Source: Flavobacterium pectinovorum (GTDB taxonomy: Bacteria; Bacteroidota; Bacteroidia; Flavobacteriales; Flavobacteriaceae). Taken from it: a stretch of 64,000 nucleotides of DNA. The notes under the pieces are model-generated. The model was not told the origin of the DNA and did no database searches. It worked only from the letters and a program-made list of their open reading frames with translations. How positions within the stretch are numbered: the first letter of the stretch is position 1; each line of letters starts with the position of its first letter. Of the stretch, positions 27,148 to 35,876 are shown one piece after another. The stretch spans positions 62,001 through 126,000 of the forward strand of contig NZ_JAFEVZ010000003.1 in the NCBI RefSeq assembly GCF_022802975.1. The letters run 5' to 3'. The position numbers and the translations under genes are program-made.

Positions 27148-30100
27148 TTACCCTACAAGGTTGATAATTTTTCCAGGAACGATAATCACTTTATTTGGCG
27201 TTCTTCCGTCTAATTGTTTTTGCGTTCTTTCATCTTTCATAATGATTTCTTCTATTTGTTCCTTAGTTAAATCCAAAGGCAATTCGATGGTGAAACGCAT
27301 TTTTCCGTTAAAAGAAACCGGATATTCTTTATTCGTCTCCACTAAATGGCTTGCCTCAAAAATTGGGAACGCCACTTCAGAAATTGAAGTCGTATATCCT
27401 AACTGCGACCATAATTCCTCAGCAATATGCGGTGCATAAGGCGAAACCAAAATGGCTAACGGCTCTAAAATCGCTCTTGAATGACAATTTTGAGAAGACA
27501 ATTCATTTACACAAATCATAAATTGAGAAACCGAAGTATTGAAAGAGAAACTCTCAATATCCTCTGCTACTTTTTTGATGGTTTTATGTAAAGATTTCAA
27601 GTTGTCTTTTGTTGGTTCGTCGTTGTTTACGATTAAACCATTATCATCAAAATACAATCTCCATAATTTTTTCAGGAACCCAAAAACTCCCGAAATTCCG
27701 GCAGTATTCCACGGTTTTGCCTGCTCTAATGGCCCTAAGAACATTTCGTACAAACGTAAGGTATCTGCGCCGTACTCTTCACAAATATCATCCGGCGTTA
27801 CTACATTGTATTTTGATTTCGACATTTTTTCGACTTCTCGGCCAACGATGTATTTTCCGTTTTCTTCTGTAACAAAAACTGCATCGGCATAATCTTCTCT
27901 CCAAGCTTTGAATTTTACTATATCTAATTCATCAGAAGAATTCACCATTGAAACATCAGCATGAATTGGATTCATTGAAAACGAGAATTCATAACCTGAA
28001 TCTTCATCTCCGCTTATATCATTATAAAGATTGACATCAATATCCTTAATTAAATCATATAATTCACTTTTCTTGATATACTTATGATTTTTATTTCTTT
28101 CATAAATATTCTTCGAAATAAAAAAAACTGAATCCGTATCTCTATTTTTATTAAAATTTAACCTATAAACAAAAGCACTAGTTCCCAAAATCATTCCCTG
28201 ATTAATCAGTTTTTTGAATGGCTCTTCGGTTGGAGCAAAACCTTTGTCTTTTAAGAATTTGTTCCAGAAACGAGAATACAATAAGTGACCTGTTGCGTGT
28301 TCACTTCCTCCAATATATAAATCTACACTTTCCCAATACGCCAAAGCTTCCTTGCTAGCAAATTCGTTTTCATTGTGCGCATCCATATAACGCATCCAAT
28401 ACCATGAACTTCCCGCCCAGCCTGGCATTGTGTTTAATTCTAAAGGGAAAATTGTTACGTTGTCAACTAAATCGGTATCAACAACTTTATTTTGATTGGT
28501 ATCCCAAGCCCAAACCGCTGCGTTTCCTAAAGGTGGCAAACCATCTTCCGTTGGTAAATATTTTTCTACTTCCGGCAAAATAATTGGCAAATGCTGTGCG
28601 TCGATCATTTTTGGCAATCCGTTTACATAATATACCGGGAAAGGTTCACCCCAATAACGCTGACGAGAGAAAACAGCATCACGCAAACGGTAATTTGTTT
28701 TTCCGGTTCCCTGCCCGATTTCTTCTAATTTTTCGATGGCTTTTTTAGTAGCCTCTTTATAATTCAATCCGTTTAAGAAATCAGAATTGGCGATTTCCAC
28801 ATTGTCTTTTGATCCGTAAGCGGCTTCAGAAATATCAACATTAGCGAAGATATTTTTGATTTCCTGCATTCCGTTCTGACCTTTAAAGAAATTAGCAAAA
28901 GCGTAATCTCTTTCATCTCCGCAAGGAACTGCCATTACAGCACCGGTTCCGTAACCCGCCAAAACATAATCACCAATCCAAACCGGAATGGCTTCTTTTG
29001 TAAATGGATGTTCCGCATACGCTCCGGTAAACACTCCAGAAATCGTTTTTACATCAGCCATACGCTCTCGCTCAGAACGTTTTGCCGTTTTTTCGATATA
29101 CGCTTCAACAGCCGCTTTTTGTTCCGGAGTGGTTATTTTAGCCACCAAATCATGTTCCGGTGCCAAAGTCATAAAAGTAACACCGAAGATGGTGTCGGGA
29201 CGAGTTGTAAAAACTTCGATAAAATCAGTTTCAGGTTTCACGTTTAAAGTTTCATCACTTTGCGTATCAACTTGAAACTTGAAACTTGAAACTTGAAACT
29301 TAACTAAAGCTCCAACCGATTTCCCAATCCAGTTTCTTTGAGACTCTTTTATGGACTCACTCCAATCGATATCATTTAGCCCCTGAAGCAGGCGTTCGGC
29401 ATAAGCAGAAATTCGCATACTCCATTGTGTCATTTTTTTTCTTATAACAGGATAGCCTCCACGCTCCGAAACGCCGTTTACAATTTCGTCATTTGCCAAG
29501 ACAGTTCCTAAGCCCGGACACCAGTTTACTTCGGTTTCTGCCAAATACGTTAATCGGTATTGCAAAAGGATTTTTTCCTGCTCGTCTTTTGAGAATGAGT
29601 TCCATTCGCTTGACGAAAAAGCAATAATATTATCATCAGAAACGGCATTTACATTGGCATTTCCTTCTTTTTCGAAAATAGAAACCAAAGTCGAAATGTC
29701 TTCGGCTTTGTCTGAATTTTTATTGTACCAGGAATTGAATAACTGAATAAAAATCCACTGGGTATGTTTGTAATAATCCGGATTTGAAGTACGAACTTCA
29801 CGTGCCCAGTCAAATGAGAATCCAATTTTATCTAATTGTTTTCTGTATCCTGCAATTTGTTTTCCTTCTTTATCCACTCCACCGTCAATATTTACGCGTG
29901 TTGTGTCTTCCGGACGCTGTCCTGTCTGAATCGCATATTGTTCTGCCGGCAATCCGAAACTGTCGTAACCCATTGGATGCAAAACATTGAAACCCTGGTG
30001 TCTTTTGAAACGAGAATACACATCTGAAGCGATGTAACCCAGCGGATGCCCAACGTGTAATCCTGCTCCTGATGGATAAGGAAACATGTCTAACACATAA

Positions 30101-30198
30101 TGCTTGGGTTTTTCAGAGTTGTTTTTTGCTGCAAAAGTTTGATTTTCTGCCCAATATTTTTGCCATTTGGCGTCAATTTCGTTTGGATTGTATTTCAT
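27148..30198 (-). CDS. leuS: Leucyl-tRNA synthetase with a repeat-derived insertion
   Basis: A 1016-residue class I synthetase charging tRNA-Leu. HIGH motif in FPYPSGAGLHVGHPLGYI, editing-domain motifs EVFTTRPDTIFGV and GTGAVMAVPCGDERDYAFA, and the tryptophan-rich GWAGSSWYWMRYMD and KMSKSKYNVV (KMSKS). The Bacteroidetes-type long segment between LINQGMILG and KMSKS is present (about residues 665-775). Odd feature: residues about 299-324, just before the editing domain, are encoded by an ACTTGAA heptamer array (29270-29301) and its surroundings, giving the peptide KFQVSSFKFQV. The gene is otherwise intact. Promoter box at 30280. Confidence 0.96.
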   Translation of the reverse strand: MKYNPNEIDAKWQKYWAENQTFAAKNNSEKPKHYVLDMFPYPSGAGLHVGHPLGYIASDVYSRFKRHQGFNVLHPMGYDSFGLPAEQYAIQTGQRPEDTTRVNIDGGVDKEGKQIAGYRKQLDKIGFSFDWAREVRTSNPDYYKHTQWIFIQLFNSWYNKNSDKAEDISTLVSIFEKEGNANVNAVSDDNIIAFSSSEWNSFSKDEQEKILLQYRLTYLAETEVNWCPGLGTVLANDEIVNGVSERGGYPVIRKKMTQWSMRISAYAERLLQGLNDIDWSESIKESQRNWIGKSVGALVKFQVSSFKFQVDTQSDETLNVKPETDFIEVFTTRPDTIFGVTFMTLAPEHDLVAKITTPEQKAAVEAYIEKTAKRSERERMADVKTISGVFTGAYAEHPFTKEAIPVWIGDYVLAGYGTGAVMAVPCGDERDYAFANFFKGQNGMQEIKNIFANVDISEAAYGSKDNVEIANSDFLNGLNYKEATKKAIEKLEEIGQGTGKTNYRLRDAVFSRQRYWGEPFPVYYVNGLPKMIDAQHLPIILPEVEKYLPTEDGLPPLGNAAVWAWDTNQNKVVDTDLVDNVTIFPLELNTMPGWAGSSWYWMRYMDAHNENEFASKEALAYWESVDLYIGGSEHATGHLLYSRFWNKFLKDKGFAPTEEPFKKLINQGMILGTSAFVYRLNFNKNRDTDSVFFISKNIYERNKNHKYIKKSELYDLIKDIDVNLYNDISGDEDSGYEFSFSMNPIHADVSMVNSSDELDIVKFKAWREDYADAVFVTEENGKYIVGREVEKMSKSKYNVVTPDDICEEYGADTLRLYEMFLGPLEQAKPWNTAGISGVFGFLKKLWRLYFDDNGLIVNNDEPTKDNLKSLHKTIKKVAEDIESFSFNTSVSQFMICVNELSSQNCHSRAILEPLAILVSPYAPHIAEELWSQLGYTTSISEVAFPIFEASHLVETNKEYPVSFNGKMRFTIELPLDLTKEQIEEIIMKDERTQKQLDGRTPNKVIIVPGKIINLVG
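29227..29304. repeat. ACTTGAA heptamer element inside leuS
   Basis: 29270-29301 is four perfect ACTTGAA units plus ACTT. 29227-29256 contains diverged inverted copies (GTTTCAGGTTTCACG, AAAGTTTC). The same element makes up the asnS-rpoN intergenic region (53189-53313). It is 78 bp, so it keeps the reading frame. Confidence 0.85.
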
Positions 30199-30279
30199 TC
30201 CTTGTTTATATTTTTATTTTAAATGGAGTCATGCTTTCGCTTCCTCAAGTCATTTCTAAGTTACTAAGGTTCTAAGTTG

Positions 30280-30287
30280 CAAAGATA
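30280..30287 (-). promoter_or_regulatory. -7 box TATCTTTG for leuS
   Basis: Perfect TAnnTTTG on the minus strand, 81 bases upstream of the leuS ATG. It falls inside an iterated CTAAG word, so it may be incidental. Confidence 0.5.
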
Positions 30288-30388
30288 CTAAGGCTTTCCT
30301 CTCTTTGTCACTGGATTATAAGTTGGCAAATTTACATTTATTACAGATTGTACCAAAGCTATTTCACTGACAAACAAAGAAAATAACA

Positions 30389-30427
30389 AAATACGTATTT
30401 ATAATTACGTGAAAATACGTATTTTTG
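30389..30427 (+). promoter_or_regulatory. Two AAATACGTATTT palindromes over the modE-like promoter
   Basis: Identical 12-bp palindromes at 30389-30400 and 30413-30424 (24 bp apart). The second overlaps a perfect -7 box TATTTTTG (30420-30427); the first covers the -33 region. A third ACGT core lies between (30407). This is the geometry of a repressor operator, probably autoregulation. Confidence 0.55.
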
Positions 30428-30514
30428 TATTTTAATACTTAGAAATTATATTCAGTCGACAGAATATTTTCACCAAAAAAGAATTATTTTTGATTAGCAT
30501 TTAAAAATTTCAAA

Positions 30515-30862
30515 ATGGCTGACAGTAAAAAATACAATGTTGAAGTTCGGGTTTGGATTGAAGAAACCGAAGGTGCTTTTCTTGGTATTGGAAAAATCTG
30601 GCTGCTTGAAAATATTCGCAAAACAGGTTCCATTACCAATGCTGCCAAAGAAATGAAAATGGCCTATCGCCAAGCCTGGCAATTGGTTGAAGAAATGAAC
30701 CAGCGTGCCGAAAGTCCTTTGGTCGAAAAACTCCTTGGCGGAAAAGGCGGCGGCGGTGCCAAATTAACCGAAGCCGGAGAAAGAGCTATTCAGGTTTTTT
30801 ATGAAGTTGAAAAACGAATTAAGGACTTTGCCCAAAGAGAAACGCAGAATTTGAAATTTTAG
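30515..30862 (+). CDS. ModE-like winged-helix regulator (N-terminal domain only)
   Basis: A 115-residue DNA-binding protein. The pattern FLGIGKIWLLENIRKTGSIT, NAAKEMKMAYRQAWQLVEEM, SPLVEKLLGGKGGGGAKLTE is the LysR-type winged helix of ModE, the molybdate-dependent repressor. The C-terminal Mop/TOBE molybdate-binding repeats of E. coli ModE are absent, so metal sensing must come from elsewhere or be lost. The downstream TonB receptor and molybdopterin-domain lipoprotein fit a molybdenum theme. The two palindromes upstream suggest autoregulation. Confidence 0.85.
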   Translation: MADSKKYNVEVRVWIEETEGAFLGIGKIWLLENIRKTGSITNAAKEMKMAYRQAWQLVEEMNQRAESPLVEKLLGGKGGGGAKLTEAGERAIQVFYEVEKRIKDFAQRETQNLKF

Positions 30863-31301
30863 CCCCATTATTCCCTTTAAAAAAATAAATGGAGTAAAAC
30901 CATTAATTATATTTTTCAGTATTCATTTTAAAACATACTGATTTTTATTAAAAAATTTAAATACAATTAACCTGTTGGGTGTAAATTAGTTTTTGATACA
31001 CGTCACTTCGAGTGCGGAGCGTATCGAGAAGTTTTGTTCCGTTTCTCTGCACAAAAAACACTCGAACTGACGTTTTTAATAATTATACCTCAACGGGTTA
31101 CAATTAATATTTAGTATCAGGCTGAGCGGTGTCGAAAGCCTTTTACACTAAAAGCCTTCGACTCCGCTCAGGATAACAATTATTTACAAAAAGTAAGTTT
31201 AAAACAATTTCACAATCGATTAAAAAAATCAAATAGCCAAAACCAATTCCTTAACAACCATCAGTATGTCTTTTTAAACACACTGAAATCCAAATCAAAT
31301 T
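30863..31301. repeat. 439-bp gene-free region with dispersed repeats
   Basis: An outer inverted pair AACCTGTTGGGTGTAA (30969) and ACCTCAACGGGTTAC (31087) encloses GTCACTTCGAGTGCGGAGCG followed by TATCGAGAAG (31002-31031). Then CTGAGCGGTGTCGAAA (31122-31137) and CTTCGACTCCGCTCAG (31156-31171) form an inverted pair. No ORF is seen. Confidence 0.75.
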
Positions 31302-33863
31302 ATGAAAATACAACTGTACCTATTACTCTTTTTTATAAGTTTTAAAAGTTTTTCTCAAACGGAGAATTCCAAAACAAATCAGGACAGTATCAAAAAAGAA
31401 GTTCTGAATGAAATTGTCATTACGGCCTCCCGGCGTTCAGAAAACCTGATGCGTTCTCCTATAACTATTGAGCAATTAAAATCGGCGGAAGCCAAAAATA
31501 TGGGATCGCCAAGTATTTACGAAGCGCTCGAAAATGTAAAAGGAGTACAGATTATAACGCCGAGTTTAGGTTTTAAAGTGATCAATACGAAAGGTTTTGC
31601 CAATTCAACAAACGTGAGATTTGCACAATTGGTAGACGGAATCGATAATCAGGCTCCGCATCTGGGTACTCCAATTGCCAATGCGTTGGGTGCAAACGAC
31701 CTTGATATTGATAAAATTGAAATTATTCCCGGAACCGCTGCCGCTTTATACGGAATGAATGCCATAAACGGTCTGGCCAATATCCAGACTAAAAATCCTT
31801 TTGAATATGAAGGTATCAGCATTCAGCAATTAACAGGCGTTAATCATGTTGGAAACATCGACCGGTTTTCTCCAAAAGTATATTCGCAGTTTAATTTAAG
31901 ATTTGCCAAAGTCCTCAGCCCTAAATTTGCCTTTAAAATAAATGCTTCCACAACGGGAGGAACAGATTGGATTGCCGATGACCGAACCGATCTGGCACCA
32001 AATGTAAATGCTTCTACCAATTTATACGGTCACGAAAATCCGGCTTATGACGAAGTGAACGGTTATGGAAATGAATCGGCAAACAGAAGAACGCTGAATT
32101 TAAACGGTAAAAACTATGTTGTTGCCAGAACCGGTTATAGAGAAACTGAAATTTCAGATTATGATATCAAAAATTATAAGGCAGATGTTGGGTTTTATTT
32201 CCGTCCGAAAAAAGGAAATGAACTTTCTGTAACCTACAAAACAGCCCTTATCAATACGATTTACCAGCGTTCGAACCGATTTCGATTAGATGATTACACC
32301 CTAAATCAATTTGCTGTTGATTATCATACGCCAATTTTTCAGGTTAAAGGATATTTAACGACCGAGAATACCGGAAACTCTTATAATATTCGTTCACTGG
32401 CAGAAAACATGGATCGAGCCTACAAATCAGATAACAAATGGTTTACTGATTACACCACGGCTTACAAAAATGCGATTACGAACGGAGCAGCTGTATCCGA
32501 TGCTCATAAAATGGCCAGAACCTCTTCTGACCAAGGTCGTTTTGAACCGGGAACTCAAGCTTATGAAACTAAGAAAAATGAATTAACCAACATTAATAAT
32601 TGGGATATTGGGGCAGCACTGCGAGTAAAATCGTCTTTGGTTCATGCAGAAGGTTTATTTAACTGGGACAAAGCTTTTTCAACTTTCTTCGAAAAAATCG
32701 ATGCTAAATTATTAAGCGGTTTCGATTACAGAAACTACATTATTGTTCCGGATGGAAACTATTTTATCAATCCTGAAAACGATTCTGAGAATTTAACCTA
32801 TCAAAAAACGGGTGGATTTACCCAATTGAACAAAGGTTTCTTTTCTGATAAATTACGTTTGGGAGCCACTATCAGAATGGATAAATCCGATTATTTTGAT
32901 GCCAAGTTTACACCTCAGTTTACAGCTGTTTATTCTCCGAAAGAAACAATCAATTTCAGGGTATCCTATCAAAACGGATATCGTTTTCCGAGTATTTTTG
33001 AAGGATTTTCTAATGTGAATTCGGGAGGTGTAAAACGTGTTGGCGGTTTACGAATTATGTCTGACGGTATTTTCGAAAATTCGTACACCAAAGCTTCCAT
33101 TGATAAATTTCAGGCGCAGGTCAACAGCGATGTTAACACAGCAGGTTTAACTCAGGCTCAGGCTATTGAAAAGAATAAAAATACGATTCAAAAAAATCCG
33201 TACACCTATTTAGAACCTGAATTTGTAAAATCATTTGAAGTTGGTTTTAAAGGAATAGCATTAAACCGAAGCCTTTTCATTGATGCCGATTTCTATTATA
33301 ACTCGTATAAAAATTTCATCGCTCAGGTTGAAGCCAGTATTCCCAACACTACGGATCCTGCTCTTATTCCGACATCGTTATATTCCAGAACAACCCAAAA
33401 CAGATATCGTTTATGGACGAATTCTAAAAGTAAAATTTACAATTACGGAGGAAGTTTAGGTGTAAGATACCGAATTGATGAAACCTTTACGGCCTTAACC
33501 AACCTAACCTACACCAAACTTGACCGAACAGATGACAAAGATGGTCTTGAAGACGGCTTTAACACTCCGGAATTTAATGTAAACGGAACTTTAATCGCCA
33601 ATAATATCCTGCAAAATCTTGGTGCGAGTGTAACGGCTCGTTATCAAAACAATTACGATTATGTTTCTTTTTTAGTTAGCGGAGAAGTTCCTGCCTATTG
33701 GACAATGGATGCACAGGTAAATTACAATTTCAAAAAACCGGGAATTACAGCTAAAATTGGCGGGACTAATATTTTAAACAAAGCCTATACTTCAATTCTT
33801 GGCGGCTCGTCAATTGGCGGATTGTATTATTTGTCATTAATATGGGAAGTGAGAAAAATCTAA
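31302..33863 (+). CDS. TonB-dependent receptor beside ModE-like regulator
   Basis: An 853-residue outer-membrane receptor. Signal peptide residues 1-18 (FKSFSQ), a TonB-box-like EIVITASRR near residues 38-46, then the plug (PSIYEALENVKGVQIITPSL, NVRFAQLVDGIDNQAPHLG, IDKIEIIPGTAAALYGMNA, NGLANIQTKNPFEYEG) and a barrel ending LSLIWEVRKI. There is no N-terminal carboxypeptidase-like domain, unlike the receptor at 10892. The substrate is unknown; context with the ModE-like gene and the molybdopterin-domain protein suggests a metal or oxyanion chelate. No perfect -7 box is seen just upstream. Confidence 0.88.
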   Translation: MKIQLYLLLFFISFKSFSQTENSKTNQDSIKKEVLNEIVITASRRSENLMRSPITIEQLKSAEAKNMGSPSIYEALENVKGVQIITPSLGFKVINTKGFANSTNVRFAQLVDGIDNQAPHLGTPIANALGANDLDIDKIEIIPGTAAALYGMNAINGLANIQTKNPFEYEGISIQQLTGVNHVGNIDRFSPKVYSQFNLRFAKVLSPKFAFKINASTTGGTDWIADDRTDLAPNVNASTNLYGHENPAYDEVNGYGNESANRRTLNLNGKNYVVARTGYRETEISDYDIKNYKADVGFYFRPKKGNELSVTYKTALINTIYQRSNRFRLDDYTLNQFAVDYHTPIFQVKGYLTTENTGNSYNIRSLAENMDRAYKSDNKWFTDYTTAYKNAITNGAAVSDAHKMARTSSDQGRFEPGTQAYETKKNELTNINNWDIGAALRVKSSLVHAEGLFNWDKAFSTFFEKIDAKLLSGFDYRNYIIVPDGNYFINPENDSENLTYQKTGGFTQLNKGFFSDKLRLGATIRMDKSDYFDAKFTPQFTAVYSPKETINFRVSYQNGYRFPSIFEGFSNVNSGGVKRVGGLRIMSDGIFENSYTKASIDKFQAQVNSDVNTAGLTQAQAIEKNKNTIQKNPYTYLEPEFVKSFEVGFKGIALNRSLFIDADFYYNSYKNFIAQVEASIPNTTDPALIPTSLYSRTTQNRYRLWTNSKSKIYNYGGSLGVRYRIDETFTALTNLTYTKLDRTDDKDGLEDGFNTPEFNVNGTLIANNILQNLGASVTARYQNNYDYVSFLVSGEVPAYWTMDAQVNYNFKKPGITAKIGGTNILNKAYTSILGGSSIGGLYYLSLIWEVRKI

Positions 33864-33955
33864 ACACATGATTTTCATCCTGTCTCCTGTAAAAAAGACA
33901 ATTAATCAACTATCCGTATTCATTCTGATACATCCTAACTAATCAAATTCAAATT

Positions 33956-34063
33956 ATGAAATTAAAACTTATACCTTTTTTGCTTCTCCCGCTGCTTGGA
34001 TTCAGTCAGCAGCACAATCAGACACCGATTGATTCTATAAAAAAATCCAATTTTCAACTTTAA
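33956..34063 (+). CDS. 35-residue secreted peptide or gene remnant
   Basis: ATG at 33956 opens a frame of 35 codons: MKLKLIPFLLLPLLGFSQ is a good signal peptide (cleavage near GFSQ), followed by a 17-residue polar tail and a stop. It sits between the TonB receptor and the molybdopterin-domain gene on the same strand. Either a small secreted peptide or, more likely, the surviving 5' end of a deleted gene. The coding character of the signal peptide is clear; function is not. Confidence 0.45.
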   Translation: MKLKLIPFLLLPLLGFSQQHNQTPIDSIKKSNFQL

Positions 34064-34083
34064 CTAATTAAAAATAATTTTAT

Positions 34084-34674
34084 ATGAAAACACAAAATTA
34101 CATGCTCATTCTACTGATTGCAATTACATGCTCAATGTGCAATACTTCTAAAAAAGAAGAAACCACTTCGACTGAAAAAATTTCGCAAACCAACAATGAC
34201 AAACATCAAATACTTTCATCAGCTGACAGTTTAAAAATGGTCAATCACCATATTGAAGTCAAAGGCGAAATTGAATTTCCACTTCGATTAACTGTTGATT
34301 CATTAAAAAAGATGAAAATAGTAACAATTGATAATTTCAAAGTAGTTTGTCAAAGCGGAGAAGTAAAAAAAGACGACAAAATTTGCAAAGGAGTTCTTTT
34401 GAAAGATATTTTAGAGAAAGCAAAAATTAAACAAAACGGTCATAAAGACCGAAATTTTTATATCGTAGCCAGAGCTTCAGATGATTATAAAGCTACCTTT
34501 TCGTGGGCAGAAATTTTCAATAATCCAAACGGCGAAAACACGTATATTTTATTTGAAGAAAACGGAAAACCGATTAAAAACGGCGAAATGATTTTAATCT
34601 GTAAAAACGATATTAAAACCGGGCCTCGTCATGTTTACTGGCTAAAGAGCATTGAAGTTTACAAAGTAAAATAG
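34084..34674 (+). CDS. Molybdopterin-binding (sulfite-oxidase-fold) lipoprotein
   Basis: A 196-residue protein. A signal peptide with Cys at 16 and 19 (IAITCSMCN) indicates a lipoprotein. Residues about 55-195 resemble the oxidoreductase molybdopterin-binding domain: IEVKGEIEFPLRLTVDSLKK, FKVVCQSGEVKK (Cys at the position of the Mo-ligating Cys), KGVLLKDILEKAKI, DDYKATFSWAEIFN, ILICKNDIKTGPRHVYWLKS. It is shorter than catalytic sulfite oxidases and has no haem or dimer domain, so it may bind a cofactor or only keep the fold. Located downstream of the TonB receptor. Confidence 0.8.
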   Translation: MKTQNYMLILLIAITCSMCNTSKKEETTSTEKISQTNNDKHQILSSADSLKMVNHHIEVKGEIEFPLRLTVDSLKKMKIVTIDNFKVVCQSGEVKKDDKICKGVLLKDILEKAKIKQNGHKDRNFYIVARASDDYKATFSWAEIFNNPNGENTYILFEENGKPIKNGEMILICKNDIKTGPRHVYWLKSIEVYKVK

Positions 34675-34977
34675 TTTTCTTGATGGTTTATCTGCAAAGT
34701 TCACAAAGCTTTGTATTTAAAAAACTTCACGAACTTTACGTTACTATTTCTTAGCCACAGATTAAAGGATTTAAACAGATTTTTGAAATCATTTTAATCG
34801 CTTAATCTGTGGCTATTTACTTTTAACTTTGCAAACCTTTCGAAAACCTTAGCGCACTTTGCGGTTAAATTAACTTTACTATTCAATATCAAATAGTACT
34901 TTTATAGTATAAAAGTTCGTTATTAACTTCAAATAAAGAAATTGTTTATTATTTTTACCACATAATTTAAGCAAACT
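34675..34977. repeat. 303-bp region with CACAGATT and CAAAG words
   Basis: An inverted pair GCCACAGATTAAAGGATTTA (34755-34774) and CGCTTAATCTGTGGC (34799-34813) is flanked by CTGCAAAGTTCACAAAGC (34691-34708) and CTTTGCAAACC/CACTTTGCGG words (34826-34865). No ORF is seen; the ftsX promoter is not obvious. Confidence 0.65.
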
Positions 34978-35853
34978 ATGAGTTCTAACTTTGATAAATT
35001 TCAAAAGCGCAGGTTAATTTCCTCTTATTTTTCGGTTGTATTAAGTGTATTTCTGGTGTTATTTCTTTTGGGAGTATTAGGATTATTCATCATTAATTCT
35101 AAAAAACTGGCCAATGATTTTAAAGAAAAAATCGCTATGACGGTATTCTTTAAAAACGAAGCAACTGACAGTGTTACCAAAGCATTTGACACCGAATTAA
35201 AAAGAGCTCGTTTTGCAAAATCATACGTTTACGTTACCAAAGAAAAAGCCGCTAAAGAACATACCGATATTATCGGAGAAGACTTCCTTACGTTTTTGGG
35301 AGAAAACCCTTTATTGAATTCTTACGATATTCATTTAAAAGCAGATTATGTTGAAAGAGACAGCATTGTTAAAATTGAAAGTAATCTGCGTAAAAACACC
35401 ATGATCGAAGATATTGTTTATGACAAACAATTGGTAAATTTAGTAAACGACAATATCAAAAAAGTAAGTATGTGGATTTTGATTATCAGCGGTTTCCTTG
35501 CGGTCATTGCGGTTTTATTAATCAACAGTTCCTTACGTTTGTCTATCCATTCTAACCGATTTATCATCAAGACCATGCAGATGGTAGGGGCTACAAAAGC
35601 CTTCATTCGTAAACCGTTTGTAATGCGCAGTGTAAAACTTGGAATGTTAGGTGCCGGATTGGCAATAGTTGCACTGATCGCACTTTTACTTTATGTAGAA
35701 AACAACTTCCCGGGATTAGGAATCATGGAAGACAAAGCTTTAATTGGTTTGGTATTATTAGCCGTTTTCGGATTAGGAGTTTTGATTACCTGGGTAAGCA
35801 CACACTTTGCAACACAGCGTTTCCTGAATTTAAGAACCGATGATCTTTATTAA
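34978..35853 (+). CDS. ftsX: Cell-division ABC transporter permease FtsX
   Basis: A 291-residue inner-membrane protein. TM1 at about residues 20-42 (SVVLSVFLVLFLLGVLGLFI) is followed by a periplasmic domain of about 120 residues (FKEKIAMTVFFKNEATDSVT to NDNIKKVSMW). Three more helices follow (WILIISGFLAVIAVLLI, LGMLGAGLAIVALIALLL, LIGLVLLAVFGLGVLITW), with the conserved cytoplasmic FIIKTMQMVGATKAFIRKPF. FtsEX activates peptidoglycan hydrolases at the division site. The ftsE partner is not in this window. It leads the conserved ftsX-DUF3098-uppP-truB cluster. Confidence 0.92.
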   Translation: MSSNFDKFQKRRLISSYFSVVLSVFLVLFLLGVLGLFIINSKKLANDFKEKIAMTVFFKNEATDSVTKAFDTELKRARFAKSYVYVTKEKAAKEHTDIIGEDFLTFLGENPLLNSYDIHLKADYVERDSIVKIESNLRKNTMIEDIVYDKQLVNLVNDNIKKVSMWILIISGFLAVIAVLLINSSLRLSIHSNRFIIKTMQMVGATKAFIRKPFVMRSVKLGMLGAGLAIVALIALLLYVENNFPGLGIMEDKALIGLVLLAVFGLGVLITWVSTHFATQRFLNLRTDDLY

Positions 35854-35876
35854 TTTTAGATTTTAAAACAAAAACC

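Larger units (their letters stand above)
30199..30514. other. Divergent 316-bp region between leuS and modE-like genes
   Basis: Holds the leuS -7 box, three CTAAGxTxCTAAGxT words (30256-30292) and, on the other side, two AAATACGTATTT palindromes with the modE-like promoter. No ORF is seen. Confidence 0.7.

Noticed and set aside
28000..28200. AT-rich part of leuS as a foreign insertion
   Set aside because: The segment before KMSKS corresponds to a lineage-typical extended domain of Bacteroidetes LeuRS; no repeat ends.
29270..29301. Heptamer array as a CRISPR-like repeat
   Set aside because: Units are 7 bp without spacers, lie inside leuS and recur between asnS and rpoN; no cas genes.
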